Of a stretch of DNA of 64,000 bases, positions 25,638 through 33,699 are shown in pieces. A program made the translations under genes and the position numbers. The notes under the pieces were generated by a model, which was given only the letters and a program-made list of their open reading frames with translations, was not told where the DNA came from and searched no databases. Location: the NCBI GenBank assembly GCA_018268935.1, contig JAFDVS010000028.1:35710-99709 (forward strand), given 5' to 3'. This DNA is from Acidobacteriota bacterium. Lineage in GTDB: Bacteria; Acidobacteriota; Terriglobia; Bryobacterales; Bryobacteraceae. How positions within the stretch are numbered: the stretch's first letter is position 1; each line of letters begins with the position of its first letter.

Positions 25638-26816
25638 ATGACCGATCGCGAGCGGGTGATGAAGACGATTCGCGGTGAGGGAGTGGATCGCATTCCCTGG
25701 ATTCCGCGATTGGATTTCTGGCATCGGGCGAGAGTGCATCAGGGGTCGTTGCCTTCGGAGCTGGCGGGGTTGACGCTTCCGCAGATTGCGGACCGGTTGG
25801 AAGTGGGGTGCTATTCGTCGATTCCGGATTTCACGGATTGCGTTGGGGATGAGATGGTGGATCGCGGGTTGGGGATATTTCGATTGGAGCCGCTGCCGTA
25901 CCGGGCGGAGTTGAAGAATGTAGAGCGGCGGGTGTCGCAGGCGGGGCGCGAGACACGGGTGGAGTATCACACGCCGATGGGTGTGGTGCGGACTGCGTAT
26001 ACGTTTACGGAAGAGATGCTGGATGCGGGGGCGTCGATGTCGTGGCAGACGCTATTGCCGATTCGCGCTCCGGAGGATTTCGCGGCGGTGGGGTATATCT
26101 TCGAGAACCTGGAAGTGCGGCCGCAGTGGGAGGGATACTTAGCTCGGCGGGAGGCAGTGGGAGAGCGCGGGGTTGCGGTGGGATGGCTATCAGGGACGGC
26201 GTGTCCGATTCATCACGTGATGAAAGAGCTGATGACGGTGGAGACGTTTTTCTACGCGCTGGCGGATTATCCGGAAAAGATTTTTCGGCTGTGCGAACAG
26301 ATTGCTCCGTTCTTTGCAGCGATCCGGCGGATTGGGGCCGAAGGGCCGGCGGAGGTGCTGCTGCTGGGGGCGAACTACGACGATTCGATCACGTATCCGA
26401 AGTTTTTCGCGCAGCATATTCTGCCACCCTTGCGGGAGTATGCGGCGGAGTTGCACGGGCGGGGGAAGTATCTGATGACGCATACGGACGGGGAGAACCG
26501 GCGATTGATGCCGCTGTATCTGGACGCGGGGTTTGATATTGCAGACTCGGTGTGCCCGCGTCCGATGACGCGGCTGAGTCTGGAGGAGTATCTGGATGCG
26601 TTCGCGGGACACGTGACGATTTGGGGAGGGATCCCATCGACGTTATTGTGTGTGGACAGCACGCCGGAGGATGAGTTCCGGCGTAGTATTGACGGCTTGC
26701 TGGCGGCGCATGGGCGGCGTGGCCGGTTTGTGTTGGGGGTAAGTGATATGGTGACAGCGGATGCGGAGTGGAGCCGGCTGGAGTACATCACGGAGCGCGT
26801 GAATCAAATTTGCTGA
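25638..26816 (+). CDS. Uroporphyrinogen decarboxylase-family (URO-D fold) protein
   Basis: The 392-residue protein opens MTDRERVMKTIRGEGVDRIPW, the usual start of URO-D-fold methyltransferase-like proteins. Later motifs are YLMTHTDGENRRLMPLYL (metal/substrate side) and FVLGVSDMVTADAEWSRLEYI. Such stand-alone paralogues are not heme enzymes; several are corrinoid methyltransferases or of unknown function. No corrinoid protein gene is adjacent, so the function is open. It follows the MFS gene and precedes the PIG-L deacetylase on the same strand with short gaps, so it probably belongs to one catabolic unit. Confidence 0.85.
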   Translation: MTDRERVMKTIRGEGVDRIPWIPRLDFWHRARVHQGSLPSELAGLTLPQIADRLEVGCYSSIPDFTDCVGDEMVDRGLGIFRLEPLPYRAELKNVERRVSQAGRETRVEYHTPMGVVRTAYTFTEEMLDAGASMSWQTLLPIRAPEDFAAVGYIFENLEVRPQWEGYLARREAVGERGVAVGWLSGTACPIHHVMKELMTVETFFYALADYPEKIFRLCEQIAPFFAAIRRIGAEGPAEVLLLGANYDDSITYPKFFAQHILPPLREYAAELHGRGKYLMTHTDGENRRLMPLYLDAGFDIADSVCPRPMTRLSLEEYLDAFAGHVTIWGGIPSTLLCVDSTPEDEFRRSIDGLLAAHGRRGRFVLGVSDMVTADAEWSRLEYITERVNQIC

Positions 26817-26841
26817 GATTTGTTTGGGAAAGGAATTTCGC

Positions 26842-27750
26842 ATGAAGACACGGGTAGGAATTTCATTGGGCACGGCTGTGGCCTGCGGGCTGGCTGTGCT
26901 GAGCAGCGTGGCACAGGGGGCGCAGGCTCCGGCAAATGACGGAAAGCTGCGAGTGATTATTTTCGGCGCGCATCCGGACGATGCGGAGTATCGGGGCGCG
27001 GGTGTGGCGATGAAGTGGGCGAAGGCGGGGCATCATGTGAAACTGGTGTCGGCGACGAATGGGGATATCGGGCATTGGGAATCGGCGGGTGGGCCGCTGG
27101 CGTTACGGCGGAAGAAGGAGGTGGTGGAAGTGGCTCGGCGGTTGGGAGTGACGGTGGAGGTGCTGGATATCCACGATGGGGAGATTACGCCGACGCTCGA
27201 GAACCGGCGGACTTTCACGCGGCTGATTCGGGAGTGGAACGCGGATGTGGTGATCAGCAACCGGCCGAACGACTATCATCCGGACCACCGGTACACAGCG
27301 ATTCTGGTGCAGGACGCGGCGTTCATGGTAACTGTGCCGTTCTTCTGTCCGGACGTTCCGGCGTTGAAGAAGAATCCGATATTCCTGTTTGCGTCGGATC
27401 GCTTTGAGCGGCCGAATCCGTTCCGGGCGGATATTGCGATCGGGATTGACGAGGTGATGGAGCCGACGCTGGATGCGCTGCTGGTGATGGAATCGCAGAT
27501 TCATGAAGGCGGGGCGAATGGGGATGCGAGTTTGTTTCCGAATGATGCGGCGGCACGGGAGAAGCGGCGTGCGGATGTGCGGAGGCAACTGGCAGGGCGG
27601 TATGCAGCGGCGGCGAATCAGTACCGGGCGGCGCTGGTGAAGCAGTATGGGGAGAAGGGGCGGAGCGTGAAGTACGCGCAGGCGTTTGAGGTTTGCGAGT
27701 ATGGGCGGCGGCCTTCGGCGGAGGAGTTGAAGAGGGTGTTTCCGTTTTGA
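26842..27750 (+). CDS. Exported PIG-L (LmbE-like) deacetylase
   Basis: The protein has 302 residues from ATG 26842, with AGGA 7-8 bp upstream; TTG 26824 is in frame but less likely. The signal peptide is residues 1-25 (ISLGTAVACGLAVLSSVAQ). Zinc motif GAHPDDAEYRGAG (His-Pro-Asp-Asp) and a later NDYHPDHRYTAILVQDAAF provide the conserved metal and catalytic residues of PIG-L deacetylases, which remove N-acetyl groups from GlcNAc-containing compounds. It is located just before a lactonase-like amidohydrolase. Substrate unknown. Confidence 0.9.
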   Translation: MKTRVGISLGTAVACGLAVLSSVAQGAQAPANDGKLRVIIFGAHPDDAEYRGAGVAMKWAKAGHHVKLVSATNGDIGHWESAGGPLALRRKKEVVEVARRLGVTVEVLDIHDGEITPTLENRRTFTRLIREWNADVVISNRPNDYHPDHRYTAILVQDAAFMVTVPFFCPDVPALKKNPIFLFASDRFERPNPFRADIAIGIDEVMEPTLDALLVMESQIHEGGANGDASLFPNDAAAREKRRADVRRQLAGRYAAAANQYRAALVKQYGEKGRSVKYAQAFEVCEYGRRPSAEELKRVFPF

Positions 27751-27756
27751 AGTTAC

Positions 27757-27781
27757 GCGCCGGCCTGGAGGCCCGCGCCAC
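27757..27781. repeat. Family-1 palindromic repeat, copy e (short form)
   Basis: Core GGCCTGGAGGCC flanked by GCGC on the left and CGCGC on the right, so the outer stem is preserved with different bases than in copies a and d. It lies between the stop codon of the deacetylase gene and the start of the amidohydrolase gene (27800). Confidence 0.75.
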
Positions 27782-27799
27782 TTGATAGAATCTTGCTCG

Positions 27800-28708
27800 A
27801 TGGAACGGAGAACATTTCTCGGCGCGGCCGGGGCTGCGATGAGCGCATCGGCCGCGAGTACATTGCCGATCATTGATACGCATTTTCATTTGTACGATCC
27901 GCGGCGGCCACAGGGTGTGCCGTATCCGAAGACGCCGAATCCGCAGCCGTTTCTGCCGAAGGATTTTCGGGAGAGCGCGATTCCGCTGGGGATTGTGGGC
28001 GGGATCAAGGTGGAAGCGAGTCCGTGGGTGGAGGATAACCTGTGGGTGCTGATGATCATTGAGGATGAGCCGATGATTGTGGGCATGGTGGGGAACCTGG
28101 ATCCGATGAAACCGGAGTTTCGGGAGTACCTGGACCGGTACCGGAAGAACAAGCTGTTTCTGGGGATCCGGTACGGGAATATTTGGGAGGGACACAATAT
28201 TGTCGCGGCGGTGGAGCGGCCGGAGTTCATCGACAACATGAAGGCGTTCGCGCAGACGGGGCTGACGTTTGAGGTGGCGAATCCGCGGCTGGATTTGATT
28301 GAGGCGACCCGGAAGTTGAAGGAGAAGGTGCCGGAGTTGCGGGTGGTGCTGGGGCATCTGCAGTTTTTGGCGTTGCCTGAGGATGCGGGGGTGAGGAAGC
28401 GGTATGTGGAGAATTTGAAAGAGCTGCGGCGCGGGGGCGCGTATGTGAAGGTCTCGGGGGTGCCGGGGATGAGGGCGGGTGTGCCGGGTCCGCCGAGTGA
28501 GTCGGTGTACAGGCCGGTGCTCGATTTATTTTGGGATACGTTTGGGGAGGATTACCTGGTGTTTGCGGGGCGGAATAAGACGGCGCTGGAGATTTTGAAG
28601 AATTATTTTGAGGGCAAGGGGCATGGGGCGGCGGAGAAGTTTTTCTGGAAGAATTCGATTCCGGCGTTTCGGTGGGTGAAGCGGGATTCCCGGCAGCCTC
28701 AGCTTTAA
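27800..28708 (+). CDS. Exported amidohydrolase (sugar-lactonase-like)
   Basis: The protein has 302 residues from ATG 27800, giving a Tat-like leader (MERRTFLGAAGAAMSASAA); a TTG 18 bp upstream is possible. The body begins IIDTHFHLYDPRRPQG, the HxH metal site of the amidohydrolase-2 group that includes L-fuconolactonase and L-rhamnonolactonase. Further features are HLQFLALPED (His after beta-strand 5 or 6) and LVFAGRNKTALEIL where many members have a catalytic Asp-containing DWP motif; here that segment reads FAGRNK, so the usual aspartate is not obvious. Probably lactone hydrolysis, with some doubt about activity. Two family-2 repeats follow immediately. Confidence 0.82.
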   Translation: MERRTFLGAAGAAMSASAASTLPIIDTHFHLYDPRRPQGVPYPKTPNPQPFLPKDFRESAIPLGIVGGIKVEASPWVEDNLWVLMIIEDEPMIVGMVGNLDPMKPEFREYLDRYRKNKLFLGIRYGNIWEGHNIVAAVERPEFIDNMKAFAQTGLTFEVANPRLDLIEATRKLKEKVPELRVVLGHLQFLALPEDAGVRKRYVENLKELRRGGAYVKVSGVPGMRAGVPGPPSESVYRPVLDLFWDTFGEDYLVFAGRNKTALEILKNYFEGKGHGAAEKFFWKNSIPAFRWVKRDSRQPQL

Positions 28709-28710
28709 GA

Positions 28711-28780
28711 AGTCCGCTTGCTCACGCGCGCGGCTCTGAAGGAGATAGCTGACGGCTTGCTCACGCGCGCGGCTCTGAAG
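28711..28780. repeat. Family-2 (REP-like) repeats, copies 3 and 4 in tandem
   Basis: Two direct copies of the RAYT-flanking repeat, at about 28711-28741 and 28751-28780, share GCTTGCTCACGCGCGCGG and the following CTCTGAAG. They fill the gap between the convergent amidohydrolase and DUF362 genes. Paired REP copies are the usual mobile form in other bacteria, though there the two are normally inverted; here they are direct. Confidence 0.75.
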
Positions 28781-28781
28781 A

Positions 28782-30395
28782 TCAGGCGAGCCAGCGGATG
28801 TTGGCTACGGTGTCGCCGTCGTTGCGCGGGCCGACGAGGAAGCTGCTGAGGCGCGCCTGGTTTTCGAGAGCTTCCAGGCGGATGATGAGTTCGTTGGTGC
28901 CGGGACGGAGTTGGACGGCTTGTTGGAATTGGCCGTGGCGATAGCGGGTGCGGCATTCTTCGGCGAGGACTCGGTGGCCGTTGAGGTGGGCTTCGAAACG
29001 GCCGGTGGCTCCAATCCAGAGGAAGGCGTTGGCGTGGCCGTTGGAACGGATGCGGGCGGCGGCGGCGAAGCGGCGGCCCGGTGTGACGGGCGCTTTGCTC
29101 CATTCGTGGAAGTGGAGTGTGTCGGTGGGGATTTCGTAAGGCTTCCAGACTTCGATGGGCTGCGAGGGATCGGCGGTGATGCGCCAGAGACGATTGGCGC
29201 GGCCGTACCAGGATTTGGGCTTGGCCCAGCGGCGACGGAGTGCGTCGGGTTCGGCGCCGTTGACATCGATTTCGTCGAGGTTGTTGGTGCCCATCTGGCG
29301 CTTGGCGGCCATGTGGAGGAACTCGATGTCCCAGGGGTTGAATCCGATTAAATGGGCCACCAATGCGTCGATGGCGACGGGGTCTTCACCGGCGAGGACG
29401 AGGTTCGATTGGATGAGTTGGTCGGCGGCGCCGCAGTTGTGTTCCTGGTATTGGAGACCGCGGAGGCCGTCGACGACGGCGTAGTCGGGAGGATGGAAGG
29501 CGGCGAGATCGACGATGAAGGGGTCGATGCGGTTGTCGACGGAATGTTCGGAGTGGAGGCGGGCGTTGTGGAAGGTGCCGGGGACGGCATAGGCTTCGCG
29601 GGGCGCGGTGCCGACGTAGTTTTTGAGGCAGCAGGTGAGGCCGCTTTGGAGGTGGACTTTCATCACGGGGACGGTGATGAGGAAATCGCAATTGCGGATG
29701 GTGTTGGTGACGTAGTAGTCGGGGCGTGCGCCGAAAGCTCCGACGCCGTTAGGGGATTTGGGGACGACGATGCGTTGGTATTTGCCGTCGGGGCCGCGGA
29801 CGGCGTCGTAGCTGAGATCGACGTAATCGAAACGGCGCTGAGGGAATTGCTTGCGGAGATCGGCGAGCATGGAGCCGAACGATCCGCCTATGCCGGGGAA
29901 CTCTTCGATGCCCCAATCGAAGGTGAGGGCATCGCGGCGGATGTCATTTTGAAAAATGACGTTGTCGGGGGCGGGATCGGAGAGACGGCGATAGCTGCCG
30001 CCTTCGGCCATGGTGATGCGGCCTGCCTGAGTGAAGCGGGCGACGTATTCGAGGACAGCTTTTGTGACGCGGAGATCGGTGATGTCTCCGGTGCGATAGG
30101 ATTCGCGGCCACGGAGACCGACGATGTTGGGCTTGATGACCACCCATGAGCCGGGACGGATCTTTGCTTCGAGGCTGCCTGCTTGCGGCGTGCCGAGGCG
30201 GATGGCTTGCCAGACCATGTCGCGGACGCGCTGGTAATCGAGTGGATCGGTGCGGGGGCTGGGAGTGGGGAGCTTTGGGTAGTTGGAGGGGACAAGGCCG
30301 ATGCGAGTGCGGGATGGGGCTCCGAATAGGTGTGCGGGGAGGGACGCGGCGATGGCCGCGGTTTCGAGGAAATGCCTCCGGGCGATGGAACTCAT
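28782..30395 (-). CDS. Tat-exported DUF362-domain protein
   Basis: The protein has 537 residues from ATG 30395. The N-terminus MSSIARRHFLETAAIAASLP is a Tat-type leader. A longer reading frame upstream is low-complexity and rejected. The DUF362 domain covers about 50-320 (PGSWVVIKPNIVGLRGRES, FLITVPVMKVHLQSGLTCC, DPVAIDALVAHLIG). The C-terminal 130 residues look like a beta-sandwich binding domain (HLNGHRVLAEECRTRYRHG, PGTNELIIRLE). DUF362 proteins are often iron-sulfur-linked, but no CxxCxxC cluster motif is visible here. Divergent from a second DUF362 gene 48 bp away. Confidence 0.82.
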   Translation of the reverse strand: MSSIARRHFLETAAIAASLPAHLFGAPSRTRIGLVPSNYPKLPTPSPRTDPLDYQRVRDMVWQAIRLGTPQAGSLEAKIRPGSWVVIKPNIVGLRGRESYRTGDITDLRVTKAVLEYVARFTQAGRITMAEGGSYRRLSDPAPDNVIFQNDIRRDALTFDWGIEEFPGIGGSFGSMLADLRKQFPQRRFDYVDLSYDAVRGPDGKYQRIVVPKSPNGVGAFGARPDYYVTNTIRNCDFLITVPVMKVHLQSGLTCCLKNYVGTAPREAYAVPGTFHNARLHSEHSVDNRIDPFIVDLAAFHPPDYAVVDGLRGLQYQEHNCGAADQLIQSNLVLAGEDPVAIDALVAHLIGFNPWDIEFLHMAAKRQMGTNNLDEIDVNGAEPDALRRRWAKPKSWYGRANRLWRITADPSQPIEVWKPYEIPTDTLHFHEWSKAPVTPGRRFAAAARIRSNGHANAFLWIGATGRFEAHLNGHRVLAEECRTRYRHGQFQQAVQLRPGTNELIIRLEALENQARLSSFLVGPRNDGDTVANIRWLA

Positions 30396-30443
30396 GATCA
30401 ATTTATACACCCATTGGGGAGGAAATGGATCTACAATCGAGCC

Positions 30444-31349
30444 ATGCAGACGCGGGAGTGGGTTACGGCGACGGCGAGCAGGGATACGGCTCCACGGGTG
30501 GGTCTGATTCCCTCGTTTTTTGCGGGCGCCGAGGAGATGGACGGCAAGAAGATTCGCGGGTTGGTGAAGCCGGCTCCGCTGGATGCGGAGATTACGGGGG
30601 CGCAGTTGGAGGATATGCTGCGGCTGGCGGTGGAATTGGGTGGGGGAAGGAGAGGCGGATTGGCGACGGCGATCGGGCGTGAGGATTGGGTGGTTTTGAA
30701 AGTGCATGTTCCGGTCTGTGGGGAAGGTGCGACGGACGTGCGGATGGCGGCGTTTGTACTGCGGTATCTGGCGGAGCGGCGGTTAGGGAAGCGATTCACG
30801 GTGGTGGAGCATTCGCCTTGTGGAGAGGCGATGTGGGCGCCTTACCGGGCTGTGGTGTTGCGGCTGGAGAAGGAGTTTCGCGCGATGCGGTTTGAGCTGG
30901 TGGATTTGAATGAGGCTCCGCGGTTGCGGATGCCAGTAGAGGGGCGGGTGATGGCGAAGCGGAATGCGGAGGGAATATATGATATACCGCGAGTGCTGCG
31001 GGAGTGCGATAAGGTGATTTCGATTGCTCCGCTGGCGGCTGGGACGGTGATGAATTATCTGAGCTTTGGCGGGAGGCGGGAGTGGGAAGAGCCGGGTGAA
31101 TCGGCGGTGGATTTGTATTCGTTTCATCCGGCGGATTACGCAATTCTGGGGTCGTTGCGGCCGAATGTGGTGATTGCGGGGACGAATGGCCCGGCGGTGG
31201 ACGCGGTGGGTGCGGCGGTGAGGGGGGTGGAATCAACGTCGGTGCGGCACCTGGAACTGGCGGTGCAGCGCGGGTATGGGTTGAATGATGCGAGTGCGAT
31301 ATGGACTCGCGGGGCGGAGTTAGAGGAAGTGAAGGCGACGCTGCGGTAG
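30444..31349 (+). CDS. DUF362-like cytoplasmic protein
   Basis: The protein has 301 residues from ATG 30444 (MQTREWVTATASRDTAPRVG); longer frames upstream lie inside the divergent neighbour. Related by motif to the gene at 28782: DWVVLKVHVPVCGEGATDV (corresponding to VVIKPNIVG), KVISIAPLAAGTVMNYLSFG and GPAVDAVGAAVRGVESTSV (corresponding to PVAIDALVAHLIG). It lacks a signal peptide and the C-terminal domain. The divergent, closely spaced arrangement suggests common control. Function unknown. Confidence 0.78.
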   Translation: MQTREWVTATASRDTAPRVGLIPSFFAGAEEMDGKKIRGLVKPAPLDAEITGAQLEDMLRLAVELGGGRRGGLATAIGREDWVVLKVHVPVCGEGATDVRMAAFVLRYLAERRLGKRFTVVEHSPCGEAMWAPYRAVVLRLEKEFRAMRFELVDLNEAPRLRMPVEGRVMAKRNAEGIYDIPRVLRECDKVISIAPLAAGTVMNYLSFGGRREWEEPGESAVDLYSFHPADYAILGSLRPNVVIAGTNGPAVDAVGAAVRGVESTSVRHLELAVQRGYGLNDASAIWTRGAELEEVKATLR

Positions 31350-31369
31350 AGTGCGTCAAAAAGCGATTT

Positions 31370-31432
31370 GTTCAGCCTTCCCAGGCTGAACACGACCGGC
31401 CTGGAGGCCCGGCCTGGAGGCCTGTCGTCACC
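31370..31432. repeat. Family-1 palindromic repeat, copy f (full form with duplicated core)
   Basis: Hairpin I at 31370-31391 is identical to copy b. In hairpin II the core GGCCTGGAGGCC occurs twice (31398-31409 and 31411-31422), inside an outer CGAC/GTCG stem (31393-31396 and 31424-31427). The element fills the space between the convergent DUF362 and aldo/keto reductase genes and reaches the latter's stop codon. Confidence 0.8.
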
Positions 31433-32382
31433 TAGCCGCCGGTGTAGGTGTTGAGGGATGCGGCTTGTTGGACGTTGCGTTTCCAGTCTTCGAGGTTGGG
31501 GCCGGCGGCGCGGGCGGCTTTACGGCGGACGGCGGCCATTTCTTCCCCTGAGAATGGGCGGAACTCGCGGGCGATGCGGACGTCATCTTCGAGCTGGCCG
31601 ATGGTGGTGCATCCGATGGCTGTGCAGTGAATGGGGAGGCTGAGGACGTAGCGGAGGCAATCGCGGGCGCTGAGCGTGGAGAGGAGCTTGGCGTTGCCGA
31701 AGTTCTTCATGCCCTGGATGCCCATGCCGCGTTCGACGGCTGTGGGGAGCACGATTTTCTCGAAGCTAAGGTAGGTGGGATCGGCGGCGTGAAGCGGCAT
31801 GAGGATGGTGTCGTACTTGTCATATCGGCGGAGCATTTCGGCGTGGACGTGCGGATCGCGATGGCCGGTGAAGCCGATGAAACGAGCCTTGCCTGCTTTC
31901 TTTGCGGCTTCGAAGGCTTCAATGGCTCCGCCGGGGGCGAAGATCTGATCGACTTCCGTCATCTCGCTGACGGCGTGCATTTGCCAAAGGTCGAGGTAAT
32001 CGGTTTTGAGGGCGCGGAGAGATTTTTCGAGATCGGCTTCGGCATCGGCGCGGGTGCGTCCGGCGGATTTGCTGGTGATGAAGACTTGCTTGCGGAAGGG
32101 CGGGAGGACGGAGCCGTAGACTTCTTCGGAGCGGCCGTCCCAGTAGACGCGGGCGTTGTCGAAGTAGGTGATGCCGAGGTCGTAGGCACGGCGGACGATG
32201 GCCGCGGCTTCTTCAAAATTGATGAGAGGGAAACGGCCACCGGCCTGACCGATGACGGTGAGTTTTTCGCCGGTGCGTCCGAAGGTGCGCTTGGGAATAT
32301 CGCCTCCGGTGGGGAGTTGGGCGGATACGGAGTTGGCGGATAGTCCGGTGACGGCGGTTCCAACGAAGACGCGACGTTTCAT
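31432..32382 (-). CDS. Aldo/keto reductase with Tat-like leader
   Basis: The protein has 316 residues from ATG 32382 (MKRRVFVGTAVTGLSANSV); an in-frame TTG at 32397 is the alternative. It is an aldo/keto reductase TIM barrel: DLGITYFDNARVYWDGRSEE (Asp, Tyr of the tetrad), LFGRTGEKL-like start (PKRTFGRTGEKLTVIG), FITSKSAGRT (Lys), YLDLWQMHAVSEM (His) and CTAIGCTTIGQLEDDVRIA (cofactor). The catalytic tetrad appears complete. It probably reduces aldehydes or keto sugars with NADPH. The export leader is odd for an NADPH enzyme. It lies 25 bp before the enolase-superfamily gene's end on the same strand. Confidence 0.87.
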   Translation of the reverse strand: MKRRVFVGTAVTGLSANSVSAQLPTGGDIPKRTFGRTGEKLTVIGQAGGRFPLINFEEAAAIVRRAYDLGITYFDNARVYWDGRSEEVYGSVLPPFRKQVFITSKSAGRTRADAEADLEKSLRALKTDYLDLWQMHAVSEMTEVDQIFAPGGAIEAFEAAKKAGKARFIGFTGHRDPHVHAEMLRRYDKYDTILMPLHAADPTYLSFEKIVLPTAVERGMGIQGMKNFGNAKLLSTLSARDCLRYVLSLPIHCTAIGCTTIGQLEDDVRIAREFRPFSGEEMAAVRRKAARAAGPNLEDWKRNVQQAASLNTYTGG

Positions 32383-32406
32383 GGAGGCAGTATACAACCT
32401 TCGTTG

Positions 32407-33638
32407 TCAGGAGAAATGGAGTTTGTGGCGGGCGAAGAATTTGCGATCCCAGGGTGCGCCGAGTCCTGGCTTTTCGGGAGCGTGGATGAAGCCTTGCTTG
32501 TCGATTGGGTAGGGAGATTCGAAGCCTGCCTGGAAGCCATCGGCATTCCAGTAGCCGGGGTCATACATGTACTCGAGGTAGCCGCTGTTGGGGGCGGCGC
32601 ATTGCATGTGGAGGCTGATCAGCATGCCGACGCCGCTCTTGCCGTGATGGGGGCCGAAGGGGAGGCCGAAGGCTTCGGCCATGGCTGCGATTTTGCGGAC
32701 AGTGGTGATGGAGCCGGACTGCACGGGGTCGGGCTGGAGATAGCTGTAGCAGCGTTGGGAGCAATAGCGGACGAAGTCGGGGAAGCCGATGTTGCCTTCA
32801 CCGCCGGCGAGGTGCATGCGTTTGAGTACGGCGCGGGTGGCGCGAGTCCATCGAAGTCGTGGCGTGGGAGCGGCTCTTCAAGCCAGAAGAGGCTCATCTC
32901 TTCGAGAGCGAGCGCGGTACGTTTGGAACGCTCGACATCCCAGACGGGCGGCGGATCGGTTTTGCGTTTGCCCGCATGGTTGGCGTCGACCATGACGTCC
33001 ATCTTGCCGCGGACGGCGTCGATGACTTTGCGCGGCATTTCGAGATCTTCGGGGATGGTGAGTTTGTGGAGACGGAGTTTGATGGCGCGGAAGCCGAGCT
33101 CGTAGAACTTGAGGGCATCATCGACGCGCTGCTGGGCGGTTTTGATGAAGTGCACGGTGGCGGCGTAGGGCTGGACCTTTGATGTGTAGGCGCCCCAGAC
33201 GCGGTAGAGCGGCTGGCCGAGAGCTTTGCCGATGATGTCCCAGAGGGCGATATCGAGGAAGAAAAGGCGGACCGGGGCTTTCACCTTTTGGAAGAACTGG
33301 GCGTCGTGGAGAGCGACGTCGAAGGGGTCTTTGCCGATGAAGTAGGGTTCGGCGTGTTTGAGGGCTTCGGCGGCGATGCCCTTGGGGAGTTTGTAATCGC
33401 CATCCATGGTGGTGCCGACGATGCCTTGATCGGTGAAGATCTGGACGATGACGTAGTCGCGTGTGTCTTGCGGTTCCTGTTTCGGGTCCCAGGGGAGGAC
33501 GAGGCCTTTGCCGGTGACGATGCCGCGGACTTCGGTGGCTGTGATTTTCGTGATCTTGAGTGGCTTGGCGGCGCGGAGCGGCGTGGGGGGGACGATGACG
33601 GCCGCGGCAGCGAGGGCGGCGAAGTGTCGGCGGTGCAT
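32407..33638 (-). pseudogene. Enolase-superfamily (mandelate racemase/muconate lactonizing-like) gene with a frameshift
   Basis: The start ATG 33638 gives MHRRHFAALAAAAVIVPPTP (Tat/Sec-like leader). The first frame runs through the capping domain and barrel with AIKLRLHKL (KxK-type base), DVMVDANHAG (metal Asp) and FWLEEPLPRHDFDGL (metal Glu). At about 32836-32846 the frame shifts by -1 and continues as ATRAVLKRMHLAGGEGNIGF to a normal C-terminus with FGPHHGKSGVGMLI (His). Both halves are well conserved, so the break is recent or a sequencing error. The site is a run of GC dinucleotides (GCGCCACCCGCGCC), prone to slippage. If intact it would be a sugar-acid dehydratase or racemase, fitting the MFS and lactonase neighbours. 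Confidence 0.82.
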
Positions 33639-33699
33639 GTGGTGGTGATAGCAGAGTTCGGTGCGCGGGGCAAGGCTGCTGCGATCCGGCTGCCTTCGA

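Noticed and set aside
28782..30707. A 641-residue version of the DUF362 protein
   Set aside because: The additional N-terminus is low-complexity and covers the divergent gene's start; the Tat leader begins at 30395.
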